This document shows positions 44,812 to 54,797 of a stretch of DNA of 64,000 nucleotides, one piece after another (within the stretch, counting starts at the first letter, position 1; every line of letters starts with the position of its first letter). Source of the stretch: Bacteroidota bacterium (GTDB lineage Bacteria > Bacteroidota > Bacteroidia > Flavobacteriales > Flavobacteriaceae); contig JAKQHT010000012.1 of assembly GCA_029557895.1 (NCBI GenBank), positions 1-64,000 of the forward strand, read 5' to 3'. The notes beneath the pieces were generated by a model. The model saw nothing but the letters and a program-made list of their open reading frames with translations, made no database searches and was not told where the DNA came from. The translations under genes and the position numbers were made by a program.

Positions 44812-45666
44812 ATGAAAAATATTATATTTTTAACCCAAAATAAGACACCACGTAGCGGAATGCTAATAAAAAAACTCCAAAAAATAATCAAGCGCCACCC
44901 TTTGCTATATTTGACCAGATTCCGTCTGCTTTCACAAAATTCAAGCATTGACGAAATTGCCGGATTGTATTATAACCAATGGAACAAAAAGAAACATATA
45001 CCGGGTTATTTTTTTGAAATCAACCAACGTATTTTTGCGGAAGGTTTGCCGGAAAACGATATGGATAAAGTGCTCAAAATCAGTATTTGGTTAAAAGAAC
45101 ACATCAAAGGTGGTCGTGGATTAAGTGAGCCTTCTGAAAAAGCACTAAAGAACATGCTGTACGGCAAAGGGGGCGTGTGTAGTGATATGGCGCAGATTTT
45201 TAATAATTTTTGCGTGATCAATGACATAAAGGTCAGGGAATGGGGCACAACGACCATCCCATTTGACCGACTCCATGGTGGGCATGCATTTAACGAGGTT
45301 TATATCAAGGAATTGGATAAATGGCTGCTCATCGATGTCTATTGGGGCTTAATGTTTCATAGATCCGATGACGACTTCCCCTTATCGGTAATAGAGTTAT
45401 ATACCTTAAAGCGTAATAATGGACTTTATCACTACAAATCGTATCTTCATCAAGAAGTTGATGCGTCCATATTGGAAAGGAATTATTTGAACACTTCTAT
45501 AGCGCCCTTTTTGATATATAACTATAAGAACAAGGTTTATGATACATTTTTGGAATATACCCGTCCGTTAGTTCCGATTTTTGTGATTCATTTTTTTGTT
45601 TATTTGATCGGTCAAAACTACCGCTACAAATTCCCTTTGGATGATTATAAGCAATTGTTTGCTTAA
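44812..45666 (+). CDS. Transglutaminase-like domain protein
   Basis: The 284-residue protein has a transglutaminase/papain-like core with a plausible triad: Cys123 in GKGGVCSDMAQIF, His158 in GGHAFNEVYI and Asp175 in WLLIDVYWG. Members can cleave or transfer at amide bonds, and inactive members bind glycans. There is no signal peptide; one hydrophobic segment (about 252-270) may contact the membrane. In a polysaccharide operon it may act on an amino acid substituent, but no substrate is known. It lies between a GT4 gene and the polymerase gene. Confidence 0.78.
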   Translation: MKNIIFLTQNKTPRSGMLIKKLQKIIKRHPLLYLTRFRLLSQNSSIDEIAGLYYNQWNKKKHIPGYFFEINQRIFAEGLPENDMDKVLKISIWLKEHIKGGRGLSEPSEKALKNMLYGKGGVCSDMAQIFNNFCVINDIKVREWGTTTIPFDRLHGGHAFNEVYIKELDKWLLIDVYWGLMFHRSDDDFPLSVIELYTLKRNNGLYHYKSYLHQEVDASILERNYLNTSIAPFLIYNYKNKVYDTFLEYTRPLVPIFVIHFFVYLIGQNYRYKFPLDDYKQLFA

Positions 45667-45700
45667 TGTTTTTGATTTTATGCCTTTAATTTATTGAAAA

Positions 45701-47101
45701 TTGCATTACCATAGGTCAATATTGCAAAGAGTTGATACCAGAATATCCAATATGAGTTATTTTGGACAGATAGCATTGCATATACTTATAGGGATACTTA
45801 TATATTTGAACGAAGGGCTGGCCAAGATCTATTTTTTTGTAATTCTCGGCTATTTTCTGTACAGAATCACTTTGTCAAGTCATGATAATTCCAAAACCTA
45901 TGAAGTGCTCAAGGCTTGCGCCTATTTTGTGGGTGCCGAGGTTTTTTTAAGGACTGCTCGGGGAGCGATTTCTTATGAAGCTGTCAAGTACATAGTGATG
46001 CTCTTTATGCTTATTGGGATGCTGTACAAAGGGCTTTCGGGAAGAGGCTACCCTTATTTTATCTATATGATGCTTTTGGTTCCTTCTATTTTTGTGGCCT
46101 CAACGACCTTGAGTTTTGATGCCAACTTCAGGACCAACATTGCTTTTGTGTTGAGTGGCCCGATATGTCTGGGTATCGCCGCATTGTTTTGTTATGATAA
46201 GCGGGTTACTTTTGGACAAATGTCAAACATTCTCTATCTGATGGTCTTGCCGATCGTTTCACATGTCGTATATATTTTTTTTTACAACCCGAGTGTCAAG
46301 GAAGTCATTAGCACTGTAGCATCAAACAGGACTGCGTCTGGAGGGTGGGGGGCCAACCAAGTGTCCGCTGTTTTGGGCCTGGGAATGCTGATCATGGTCA
46401 TACGGTTGTTTACAAGCTCACCGAGCAATAGGCTTAAATTGGTTAATGCATTGATTTTGGTTGCCATGTCTTATCGAGCTTTGGTAACTTTTAGTCGTGG
46501 TGGTGTGATTACCGCCTTAATAACCATAGTGGTTTTTTTGGTTTTCTTTTATATACGTTCATCAGAGACAAAAAGGAATGAAATTCTTGGTGTCTTTATT
46601 TTTATATGTGTCAGTTTTTCAATTACATGGATGGTAAGTGTAAATCAGACTAGTGGACTCATTAACCTCCGTTATGAAAACAAAGATAGTTTGGGGCGCG
46701 AAAAAAGCGATTTTACCACCGGTCGCGGGGAATTGTTCAAGAAGGAATTGGATGGATTTATTGGGAATCCTTTTCTTGGCATAGGCTCCAGTAGGGCCAA
46801 AGATCAACGGATAGAAGAGGAAGGACAAGGGGTGACATCACACAGTGAAGTCAGTCGTACTTTGGCAGAGCATGGTATCTTTGGGGTGCTTATTTTATTG
46901 ATATTGATTTTTAAACCTTTGAGTGTCCGTTATTACAATAGAGAAAACTACTATTTTTATCCTTTTTTGTTTTTTTGGTTTCTTACCATCAACCATATGT
47001 CGATGCGCTTGGCCATGCCAGCCTTTATCTATGCTTTAGCCCTTTTAAGAGTTGTCAATGATCCAGTTATTATATATCGGAAACAGATTGCGCCAAGGTA
47101 G
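45701..47101 (+). CDS. wzy: Wzy-type O-antigen/exopolysaccharide polymerase
   Basis: A 466-residue protein with about eleven to twelve hydrophobic helices and a large periplasmic loop (about 313-375) including TGRGELFKKELDGFIGNPFL followed by GIGSSRAKDQ, the conserved loop of the Wzy_C/O-antigen ligase family. HSEVSRTLAEHGIFG follows, with a conserved His of that family. It would join lipid-linked repeat units in the periplasm. The annotated start is a TTG; an ATG at 45752 would shorten the protein by 17 residues before the first helix and is a fair alternative. The last 44 bases overlap the start region of the next GT4 gene. WaaL-type ligase function is the other possibility. Confidence 0.82.
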   Translation: MHYHRSILQRVDTRISNMSYFGQIALHILIGILIYLNEGLAKIYFFVILGYFLYRITLSSHDNSKTYEVLKACAYFVGAEVFLRTARGAISYEAVKYIVMLFMLIGMLYKGLSGRGYPYFIYMMLLVPSIFVASTTLSFDANFRTNIAFVLSGPICLGIAALFCYDKRVTFGQMSNILYLMVLPIVSHVVYIFFYNPSVKEVISTVASNRTASGGWGANQVSAVLGLGMLIMVIRLFTSSPSNRLKLVNALILVAMSYRALVTFSRGGVITALITIVVFLVFFYIRSSETKRNEILGVFIFICVSFSITWMVSVNQTSGLINLRYENKDSLGREKSDFTTGRGELFKKELDGFIGNPFLGIGSSRAKDQRIEEEGQGVTSHSEVSRTLAEHGIFGVLILLILIFKPLSVRYYNRENYYFYPFLFFWFLTINHMSMRLAMPAFIYALALLRVVNDPVIIYRKQIAPR

Positions 47102-48074
47102 GGCCAACGTGTCTGCCATTGATGCTTTAGGCCCTTTGTTAGAAAACGAAGGGTATGGGGTATATTATGCATCAACTAAAAACAACAAATTAGTGCGGAT
47201 GTTCGATATGCTTATGGCTGTCATCCGTTATGGCCATAAAGTGGATGCGGTACTGATAGATACTTACAGTACACTGAATTTTTACTATGCGCTATCGGTC
47301 AGCCAAATCTGCCGTATGTTAAACATCCCGTATATCCCCATATTGCACGGAGGTCATTTGGAACGCCGTCTGAAACACAACCCCAAGATGAGCCAATTGG
47401 TTTTTGGGCATTCCAGGGCTAACGTGGCTCCTTCGGGCTATATCAAGACGGTCTTTGAACGGTACGGTTACAATGAGTTAAAGTTTATTCCAAACGCCAT
47501 TCAGATTGATCGCTATCCGATTCTCCAAAAAGAATATACAGACATCCGCCTTTTATGGGTGCGTTCCTTTTCTGAAATCTATAATCCATGTATGGCCGTA
47601 CGTGTCCTTAAAACTTTAAGCGACCAAGGCTTTTTGGCACGTCTGTGTATGGTGGGGCCGGATAGTGATGGTTCGCTTAAAAAAGTGAAAATGCTTGCCG
47701 ATGCTCTGGAAGTTGAGGTAGAATTTACCGGAAAGCTATCCAAACAGGAATGGATCCAACTCTCTGAACAGTACAACTTCTTTATCAATACCACGACAGT
47801 TGACAATATGCCTGTAAGCGTAATGGAAGCCATGGCTTTGGGATTTCCTGTGATCTCTACCGATGTAGGCGGAATGCCCTATCTTATTGAAAACAAAGAA
47901 AACGGGCTTTTGGTGCCAAACAATGCTGTTGATGCCATGGCAAAGGCTGTCACGATGTTGTATGGGGACGAAGTTTTAAGGAACAAAATCATCAACGGTG
48001 CCCGCAAAAAAGCAGAACAGCTTGACTGGGGCATGGTAAAACAGGCTTGGCACGACGTCTTGAAAGGGTTGTAG
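47058..48074 (+). CDS. GT4 glycosyltransferase with Asp in place of the first Glu of EX7E
   Basis: The ATG at 47058 gives MIQLLYIGNRLRQGRANVSA (338 residues); a TTG at 47052 is possible. The donor motif is DNMPVSVMEAMALGFPVIST, so the first acid of EX7E is Asp. KFIPNAIQIDRYPI (about 137) and LLWVRSFSEIYNPCMAVRVL mark the two-domain junction. The 5' end overlaps wzy by 44 bases in another frame, suggesting coupled translation. It is the last glycosyltransferase before the initiating sugar transferase and probably adds an early sugar. Confidence 0.87.
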   Translation: MIQLLYIGNRLRQGRANVSAIDALGPLLENEGYGVYYASTKNNKLVRMFDMLMAVIRYGHKVDAVLIDTYSTLNFYYALSVSQICRMLNIPYIPILHGGHLERRLKHNPKMSQLVFGHSRANVAPSGYIKTVFERYGYNELKFIPNAIQIDRYPILQKEYTDIRLLWVRSFSEIYNPCMAVRVLKTLSDQGFLARLCMVGPDSDGSLKKVKMLADALEVEVEFTGKLSKQEWIQLSEQYNFFINTTTVDNMPVSVMEAMALGFPVISTDVGGMPYLIENKENGLLVPNNAVDAMAKAVTMLYGDEVLRNKIINGARKKAEQLDWGMVKQAWHDVLKGL

Positions 48075-48124
48075 TTTTTGCAGATTAATCTTTATATATT
48101 TACACGAAGTTCAACCGCATTGTA

Positions 48125-49519
48125 ATGGGCATTAAAAAAGACATCCACTTTGAAGTATCTGAACGCAAGATCCTGTTACGGGTTTTTGACATTCTATCCG
48201 TATTTCTTGGGTTGATACTTCTGGAGTTTTTTTTTAATTACGATTACCTATTGCTCGATAGCCAAAACTCCGGGTATCTTTTGGTACTTGCATTTTACCT
48301 TACCATTATGGGTACCGTCTTTGAAATGTACGACCTGCAAAAGGCCAGTAAACTCGATGTAACGTTTCGGAATATTGTGCTGACCGCTTCAACGACCATC
48401 CTATTTTATTTTTTGACCCCTATTATCACACCCTTTTTGCCGGAAAGACGTTTGCAAATCGTCTATTTCTACCTTGCCATCGTTGTAATGTTGTTTTTAT
48501 GGCGTTTGGCCTACGTGGCATTTATTTCATCGCCACGGTTCAACAAGCGTGTTTTGCTGGTGGGCGAGACCAGCTATGTTGAGAGTATTGTGGATTCCTT
48601 GCACGTGTCTGATCCCAATTACAGAATCATTGGTTTTGTCAACTGTGAGGAAACCGCCGGTAAAAAGGTAAGACATGAAGGGCTTGAAGAGTTTGATCCC
48701 GAATCATTGCCTTATGTGATAGAAGATCGGAAAATTTCTGAAATCTTGGTGGCGAGTTTTAACCCCGAAAACATTACCGCAAACATATACCACGAACTTA
48801 TCACGCTTTTGGAAAAAGGCTTTACAATTAGGGAATATACACAGGTTTATGAAGAGCTCACGTACCGAGTGCCAATACAGCACGTAGGCAAGGATTTTTA
48901 TAAATATTTTCCATTCAGTAGGAGTAACCAGAACACGCTTTACCTGTTTTTGCACCGTATTTTTGATATCAGTTTTGCATTGGTAGGCATTGTATTGGGC
49001 TGTTGCCTGCTGCCTTTTGTGCTTTTGGGAAATTTATTGGGAAATAGAGGTCCTTTGTTTTACACACAGGAGCGGGTAGGCAAAAATGGCGTACCGTTCA
49101 AGATTGTAAAACTCCGTAGTATGATAACCAATGCCGAAAAAGATGGTGCCAAATGGGCAGAGGCCAACGACCAACGTATCACCAAGTTTGGCAAGTTCCT
49201 TCGGCGGACACGTCTCGATGAGTTTCCCCAGTTTTTCAATGTTCTCAAAGGCGATATGAGCATCATCGGGCCTCGACCCGAGCGCCCTTATTTTGTAAAT
49301 GAACTGTCACAGATCATTCCCTTTTATGAAACACGCCATATCATCAAACCCGGACTTACGGGTTGGGCACAGGTCAATACCCTTTACGGTAGTACTGTAG
49401 ATCAAAGTTTGGTAAAGTTGCAATACGACCTCTATTATATCAAACACCGAAGTGTCTTTTTGGATATCAACATCATTGTAAAAACCTTGAGTACTATTCT
49501 TTACTATCGGGGACAGTAA
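48125..49519 (+). CDS. Polyprenyl-phosphate sugar-1-phosphate transferase (WbaP/WcaJ-type, PHPT)
   Basis: The 464-residue protein initiates repeat-unit synthesis by moving sugar-1-phosphate from a nucleotide sugar to undecaprenyl phosphate. Four N-terminal helices (about 17-130) are followed by a CoA-binding-like regulatory domain (KRVLLVGETSYVESIVDSL, about 140) and a reentrant helix. The catalytic block is DISFALVGIVLGCCLLPFVL, FYTQERVGKNGVPFKIVKLR, RRTRLDEFPQFFNVLKGDMS and IIGPRPERPYF; the DE of RLDEFPQ and the RPE motif are conserved. The sugar is not predictable with certainty. It ends the polysaccharide locus; convergent genes follow. Confidence 0.93.
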   Translation: MGIKKDIHFEVSERKILLRVFDILSVFLGLILLEFFFNYDYLLLDSQNSGYLLVLAFYLTIMGTVFEMYDLQKASKLDVTFRNIVLTASTTILFYFLTPIITPFLPERRLQIVYFYLAIVVMLFLWRLAYVAFISSPRFNKRVLLVGETSYVESIVDSLHVSDPNYRIIGFVNCEETAGKKVRHEGLEEFDPESLPYVIEDRKISEILVASFNPENITANIYHELITLLEKGFTIREYTQVYEELTYRVPIQHVGKDFYKYFPFSRSNQNTLYLFLHRIFDISFALVGIVLGCCLLPFVLLGNLLGNRGPLFYTQERVGKNGVPFKIVKLRSMITNAEKDGAKWAEANDQRITKFGKFLRRTRLDEFPQFFNVLKGDMSIIGPRPERPYFVNELSQIIPFYETRHIIKPGLTGWAQVNTLYGSTVDQSLVKLQYDLYYIKHRSVFLDINIIVKTLSTILYYRGQ

Positions 49520-49575
49520 CATTTTTTTTATTTATCTGGTTTTTGAATGCCTGCCTTCAAAGGCCCAATGCCTGT

Positions 49576-50724
49576 TCAATTTCTTGCCAAGTAAATATAA
49601 CGTACTGTCAGGGCAAATACTAAAGGTAGGAGCGATAGGGCGAAAATCTGCATCCCGAAGAGCCAGTGCAGTGCCATAAGCGCCAAGAGAATTATCAGGA
49701 ATTTTATGTACTTTCTGAACCATGGTTTTTGTTGCGAGCGCAATACTTGCGCAAGTGCCAAAAGATTCAAAGGAAATGCCCACAGCACATTGTAATTGAG
49801 TGCAGTTGCCGTATGGTCTGTCGCAAACCACAATAAGGCGATGATGGTACCTATCAGTCCGGTAAGTCCAAACATTATGGCATCGAGCAGTCGGCTTCTT
49901 TTGCCACGCTTGTAATCGCAATAGGTGCAATACACAATGATGATGGACAGTATGCCAAAAACCACAAAGGGCGTAAATACGAAGTAGCCCGAATTGGCTT
50001 TATTTTTACGATTGTAAATCACTGATGAACTTTTTACCAGATCCCTGTTTCCCAACTTGGCGGTTGCAAAAAACGCATGGATGTATTTTGGTAAAAACAT
50101 GTGTTCGTACGGGGTAGCCGTTTTGTCAATGACCGAACCAAGTGCCAAATCGATGCCAAAACTGCCCCAATTGTTTTTACCTGTATGGTCATAAATCAAA
50201 CTACGGAATGTTTTTGCCTTAAAATCTTTGGGTCCTACAAACACCATTGAATCTTCCACCGCCTGTTGCAACACATCTCGAATTCGCGTGGCACAATTGT
50301 CAAAAAAAAAGTCGTAGCGGTATTTTCGGTTTTCGGGCTTGTAATTTTCGGTCAGAAGCCTGAACAGTTTTTCTTTTTCATCTTGTGAAAGGTTTAATAC
50401 CTGCTCTTCGATGGTACGGTCGTGATGGGTGTAAAAACGATAGATGTCATAGAAGTTGTGCTTGCTCATTTGGTATTCCAACTTCCCTTGAGCAAACTTC
50501 AGGTAGAAATTGGGCGTATCAAAATCGTATTCGCCATAACCATATACAAGGTCAATCCTATGGGTTTGATCCTTGACCCTGAAAGCACTATGACCGAAGG
50601 CGTCGTTGAGATTATCGCCCGGTCCTATGGTCAGTACCGAAATCTCGGCATCGGGCGATAAGGTCTGCGAGTGGCACCAGACCACAGAAAAAAGTACAAG
50701 TATAATGGCAAGCCTTTGTAACAT
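49576..50724 (-). CDS. DUF4105 membrane-associated protein
   Basis: A 382-residue protein with a signal peptide (MLQRLAIILVLFSVVWCHSQ), then a DUF4105 domain: ISVLTIGPGDNLNDAFGHSA and the Cys-containing FFFDNCATRIRDVLQ (about 146). The AFGHS and NCATR motifs suggest a papain-like (NlpC/P60-like) fold with His and Cys. Four to five helices follow from about 250. It would be exported and anchored in a membrane. It is 3 bases downstream of the PorV/PorQ-like gene, so the two are an operon. Function is unknown; LPS-related roles are possible only by proximity. Confidence 0.78.
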   Translation of the reverse strand: MLQRLAIILVLFSVVWCHSQTLSPDAEISVLTIGPGDNLNDAFGHSAFRVKDQTHRIDLVYGYGEYDFDTPNFYLKFAQGKLEYQMSKHNFYDIYRFYTHHDRTIEEQVLNLSQDEKEKLFRLLTENYKPENRKYRYDFFFDNCATRIRDVLQQAVEDSMVFVGPKDFKAKTFRSLIYDHTGKNNWGSFGIDLALGSVIDKTATPYEHMFLPKYIHAFFATAKLGNRDLVKSSSVIYNRKNKANSGYFVFTPFVVFGILSIIIVYCTYCDYKRGKRSRLLDAIMFGLTGLIGTIIALLWFATDHTATALNYNVLWAFPLNLLALAQVLRSQQKPWFRKYIKFLIILLALMALHWLFGMQIFALSLLPLVFALTVRYIYLARN

Positions 50725-50727
50725 ACC

Positions 50728-51804
50728 TTATCTAAAAACACTAAAATCGAGCTTTAACGAAAACACATTGCTGTACAGGGCGGCGCTTTGGTCGCCAATA
50801 TCCGTAAAGGCATAATCCAACTGGATGCCGCGGTATTTGAATCCCACACCAAAGTTGGGCTGAAACGACATACTTTTAGAATTGTCGATCTGGAGTTCAT
50901 TCTGAAAATTGCCTACACCGGCTCTCAAGAAAACAAGGTCAGTATATCCAAACTCAAAACCCAATGCGGGGTTGATGCTGGCAAAGGAACTGGAAATGAT
51001 GTCGTTGTTTTCTTCAAAACGTACATTGAGGTCGAAAGCTGCCAGTAGTGAATAGTCGTAATGAAAGATGAACTTTTTGGACATTCCAATCTGTAATTTG
51101 GGGATTGTGAGTTCGGTTGACTCCGGTACTTCCTGGTTTTGGCCTTCCACGGCATTCTGAATTGTTGCCAGTTTAGCATCATCAAAGGTCCAGGCATTGA
51201 ACGTGGTTGTGATATCCCGCGCCATAATGCCGAATTTCCAACCGCTGCGGCTCTCAAACTGAATTCCGGCATCGAGTCCAAAACCCCACGATGAGGCAAA
51301 ATCGCCGATGATCCTTCTTATGACCTTGGCGTTGACCCCATAGCTCAAACCATCGAGAGGTAAGCGCCGAGCATATGAGAAGGTTAGGCCATAATCGGCC
51401 GTGGAGAAAAGACGGATCCGGTCGTAATTGATGTTGCCTTGATCGTCAATGAGTTGGGTAGTGTCCAAAATATCATCCACTCCAAAACGGATGAGCGACA
51501 AAGCAACGGCGCTGTTGTGGTCCAATGGCATGGCAAAGGCAGCATAATTGTACGTAGCGATGTTGGCAAAATAATTGGAATGCATGAGCGCCAACTGCTT
51601 GTCTTCGAGCATAACCAGACCAGCAGGGTTCCAATAACCCGAATTGACATCGGAGACATGTGATACCACTGCATTGCTCATGCCCATAGCTGCGGCGTCC
51701 ACGCCAATGTTCATAAATTCATTGGAATATTTGCGCGCCGTTTGTGCCGAAAACATTAGCGGAATCAGCAAGAAAGCGGTCAGTAATTTCGTGTTCAACA
51801 GCAA
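50728..51804 (-). CDS. PorV/PorQ-family outer-membrane protein
   Basis: A 358-residue beta-barrel protein with a signal peptide (LLTAFLLIPLMFSAQTA). GVDAAAMGMSNAVVSHVSDV followed by NSGYWNPAGLVML is the hallmark block of the PorV/PorQ/UPF0164 family. Later strands have alternating hydrophobic patterns, and the C terminus SVFR ends in an aromatic residue. PorV is a type IX secretion shuttle, but several paralogues exist in each genome, so this one may not be PorV itself. The start is a TTG; another TTG at 51798 (MNTKLL) is equally good. DUF4105 follows 3 bases downstream. Confidence 0.85.
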   Translation of the reverse strand: MLLNTKLLTAFLLIPLMFSAQTARKYSNEFMNIGVDAAAMGMSNAVVSHVSDVNSGYWNPAGLVMLEDKQLALMHSNYFANIATYNYAAFAMPLDHNSAVALSLIRFGVDDILDTTQLIDDQGNINYDRIRLFSTADYGLTFSYARRLPLDGLSYGVNAKVIRRIIGDFASSWGFGLDAGIQFESRSGWKFGIMARDITTTFNAWTFDDAKLATIQNAVEGQNQEVPESTELTIPKLQIGMSKKFIFHYDYSLLAAFDLNVRFEENNDIISSSFASINPALGFEFGYTDLVFLRAGVGNFQNELQIDNSKSMSFQPNFGVGFKYRGIQLDYAFTDIGDQSAALYSNVFSLKLDFSVFR

Positions 51805-52199
51805 AAATTTTTACAAAGATGCATTTTATTTTTTAACTTTTGAGCTTGTTTAAATTTATATAACGAAATTTGCGTTAGTGTTTTTTTTGAGTGATATCAG
51901 GCATCCTGACAACTATCGGAATTAAAGGTTGGCACGACATCATTTCAGAATTTGACGAAGTCGCATCCCCCAAAAGCGTCACAAATTAATATGATAAACG
52001 TAAACATGTTCTTTAACTTCAAAAAGTGTGACATATTGTATTATTGCTTGGTGTTGCGACAAATAGTTTGTTATTTTTACATTTACAAAGCCATAAGGGA
52101 GATTAAGCATTGAATCCCGATCTTGAACCCGTACAGGAATTTCGGGTTTGTAATATTGGGATTTATCCTAACGGCAGGAAAATGAACACCATGAAAACT

Positions 52200-52955
52200 A
52201 TGTCTATCAAACGTTACATTCCGAACGCTGTCACATTGCTAAATTTGTTCAGCGGATCGATAGCAGTCCTTTTTGCGGTTTACAATAATTTTGTTGCCGC
52301 AGCCCTTTTTGTTTTTCTGGGCATTATCTTTGATTTTTTTGATGGCATGCTTGCACGAAAACTCAAGGTCCAAAGTCCTTTGGGAGTGCAGTTGGATTCA
52401 TTGGCAGATGTGGTAACCAGTGGTTTGGTACCCGGTATCGTTATGTTTAAGCTCTTGTCCATGGCTGTCGATACCTCATATATTATAGAAACCACCGATG
52501 TATGGAACGGAGGCATGCACTGGAACGGTATTAAGATTTCTTGGGTTCCTCTCACCGGGCTTTTCATCACCTTGGCTTCGGCCTACCGCTTGGCAAAATT
52601 CAATATTGATGAAGAACAGCAAAATTTTTTCAAAGGTTTGCCAACCCCGGCAAATGCCCTTTTGGTCGTTTCGCTTCCCTTGATTTTAGAGTTTCAAAAC
52701 AGTGCTTTTATAAATTCCGTCATCCTCAACCCTTGGTTTTTGGTAGCTTTTACTTTGGTCAGTTGCTATTTGCTTAACAGCAACATCAAGTTGTTTGCAT
52801 TGAAATTCAAGGATTTTTCATTTCAGAACAATGCAATCCGCTATGTGTTTCTTGCTTTGGTCGTGGTGCTCATGGCCGTGTTGCAATTTGCTGCCATACC
52901 ACTGATTGTTTTACTTTACATACTCGTGTCGCTATTAGATAAAACCAACCGATGA
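52200..52955 (+). CDS. pssA: CDP-diacylglycerol-serine O-phosphatidyltransferase
   Basis: The enzyme makes phosphatidylserine from CDP-diacylglycerol and serine at the inner membrane. The ATG at 52200 gives MSIKRYIPNAVTLLNLFSGS (251 residues) and fits the family; ATGs at 52182 and 52191 would add six or three residues and are possible. The CDP-alcohol phosphotransferase motif DGx2ARx8Gx3Dx3D is complete: Asp48, Gly49, Ala52, Arg53, Gly62, Asp66 and Asp70. Hydrophobic helices are spread through the protein. It stands alone, divergent from the PorV-like gene across about 395 bases in which no gene was recognised. Confidence 0.92.
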   Translation: MSIKRYIPNAVTLLNLFSGSIAVLFAVYNNFVAAALFVFLGIIFDFFDGMLARKLKVQSPLGVQLDSLADVVTSGLVPGIVMFKLLSMAVDTSYIIETTDVWNGGMHWNGIKISWVPLTGLFITLASAYRLAKFNIDEEQQNFFKGLPTPANALLVVSLPLILEFQNSAFINSVILNPWFLVAFTLVSCYLLNSNIKLFALKFKDFSFQNNAIRYVFLALVVVLMAVLQFAAIPLIVLLYILVSLLDKTNR

Positions 52956-53084
52956 TGATAGGCGATTGTTGTTCACTTCTTGCCAGCCTCCCATGTCCCA
53001 TAAAGTTTTTGGGCGGTAGGCTTTTACGGATAAGGCCATAATCACGTAGTTTTCATGGCCACCACTAATAACTAAAACATAAAA

Positions 53085-53969
53085 ATGGCTTCAGGAATTT
53101 TTGCCCTATTGGATGATATTGCAACCCTATTGGACGATGTGGCCGCCATGGCCAAGGTTTCCACAAAAAAAACCGCTGGGATATTGGGTGATGATCTGGC
53201 CGTAAATGCCGAAAAAGCCTCCGGGTTTGTTTCCGAAAGAGAATTGCCTGTGCTTTGGGCCATTGCCAAAGGATCGTTTCTCAATAAGGTCATTATTTTG
53301 CCATTAGCCTTTTTGTTGAGCGCTTTTTTTCCGTTTGGAGTAACCGTGGCTCTGATTATCGGTGCCATGTATCTTGCTTATGAGGGTGCCGAAAAGGTTT
53401 ATGACTACTTTGTACCTCACAAACATGGTGAAGCATCCATTTTTTTGAAAACCGATTTGACCAAGGAAGAAATACTGAAAATTGAAAAGGAGCGCATCAA
53501 ATCGGCCATCGTTACCGACTTTATACTTTCTGTGGAAATTGTCATTATCGCTCTGGGAACTGTAGTGGGGCAACCCTTGAAGTTTCAGATATTGGTGGTT
53601 TCTATCGTGGCGATTGTTGCGACGATAGGAGTTTATGGCATCGTAGCGCTCATAGTTAGGATGGACGATTTTGGTTATCGATTGATACGGTTCAATGACA
53701 GGGACAACAGTATTTCCGATTTTTTTGGAAGATTGCTTGTCAACGCACTGCCCAAAATTATCAAAGCACTTGCCGTTATCGGGACGATAGCCCTAATGTT
53801 GGTTTCGGGTGGCATCTTTTTGCACCATCTGGATTTTTTGCACCATTTTCTTGAAACCTGGCCTTCGCTATTGAGGGAATTTGTTGCGGGATTATTGGCA
53901 GGCATCGTGTTGCTACCAATCATCAACGGCATAAAGCTGTTGTTCAAAAACATAAACAGTAAAAAGTAA
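53085..53969 (+). CDS. DUF808 family membrane protein (YedI-like)
   Basis: The 294-residue protein starts MASGIFALLDDIATLLDDVA, the signature of the DUF808 family, followed by AMAKVSTKKTAGILGDDLAV. Four or five membrane helices (about 71-100, 151-170, 177-197, 226-247, 263-285) make up the rest. The family is widely conserved with no clear role. The upstream gap of 129 bases is AT-rich. It converges with lptB, with a 15-base gap between stops. Confidence 0.88.
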   Translation: MASGIFALLDDIATLLDDVAAMAKVSTKKTAGILGDDLAVNAEKASGFVSERELPVLWAIAKGSFLNKVIILPLAFLLSAFFPFGVTVALIIGAMYLAYEGAEKVYDYFVPHKHGEASIFLKTDLTKEEILKIEKERIKSAIVTDFILSVEIVIIALGTVVGQPLKFQILVVSIVAIVATIGVYGIVALIVRMDDFGYRLIRFNDRDNSISDFFGRLLVNALPKIIKALAVIGTIALMLVSGGIFLHHLDFLHHFLETWPSLLREFVAGLLAGIVLLPIINGIKLLFKNINSKK

Positions 53970-53984
53970 ATAAGTACATTAAGT

Positions 53985-54725
53985 TTAGAACGACAATTTT
54001 TTCTTACGAAGTTCAAAGTTTTGGCCCAGATACACTTTGCGTACCGTTGCATCATTGGCAAGGTCTTCGGGAATACCTGCTTTTAAAATGCCACCTTCAA
54101 ACATCAAGTAGGTTCTATCGGTAATGGCGAGCGTTTCCTGAACATTGTGGTCGGTAATGAGGATGCCGATGTTTTTCTTGGTAAGCTGTGCCACAATTCT
54201 TTGGATGTCCTCGACAGCTACTGGATCTACGCCAGCAAAGGGTTCGTCGAGAAGGATAAAGTTGGGGTCTGTAGCCAGTGCGCGTGCAATCTCGGTGCGG
54301 CGGCGTTCGCCACCAGAAAGCAGATCGCCACGGTTTTTGCGGATATGGCCAAGACCAAATTCCTCAATAAGCGATTCCATTTTGTCATGCTGCGATTTCT
54401 TGGAGAGTTTGGTCATTTGCAGAACGCTCAAAATATTGTCTTCGATGCTCAATTTCCTGAATACCGATGCCTCTTGTGCCAAATAGCCGATGCCATTTTG
54501 AGCACGTTTGTACATGGGATATTTTGTAATGTCCTGCCCTTCGAGGTGTATGGTGCCGCCATTGGGTTTTATGAGCCCCACGATCATATAAAAAGAAGTG
54601 GTCTTTCCGGCACCGTTTGGTCCCAATAACCCGACGATTTCCCCTTGGTTCACTTCAAGGGAAACGCCTTTTACCACTTGCCTACCACCGTAGGACTTCA
54701 TCAGGTTGTCTGCTCGTAATTTCAT
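53985..54725 (-). CDS. lptB: LPS export ABC ATPase LptB
   Basis: The 246-residue ATPase powers the Lpt bridge that extracts LPS from the inner membrane. The ATG at 54725 was chosen ([20 protein letters not shown]); an upstream ATG would add 12 residues outside the fold. Walker [10 protein letters not shown] is at 35-43, the LptB-type Q loop [14 protein letters not shown] at about 87, the signature [16 protein letters not shown], Walker [14 protein letters not shown] and H-loop [10 protein letters not shown]. Positions fit LptB rather than other ABC ATPases. The other Lpt genes are not in this window. Confidence 0.94.
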   Translation of the reverse strand: MKLRADNLMKSYGGRQVVKGVSLEVNQGEIVGLLGPNGAGKTTSFYMIVGLIKPNGGTIHLEGQDITKYPMYKRAQNGIGYLAQEASVFRKLSIEDNILSVLQMTKLSKKSQHDKMESLIEEFGLGHIRKNRGDLLSGGERRRTEIARALATDPNFILLDEPFAGVDPVAVEDIQRIVAQLTKKNIGILITDHNVQETLAITDRTYLMFEGGILKAGIPEDLANDATVRKVYLGQNFELRKKKLSF

Positions 54726-54797
54726 TTGCAAGTTCTTCCGGCTAAAATAACAAAATCGCAAGTAATCCCACTTTTTGCCCTTCTATTTATTAAAAGT

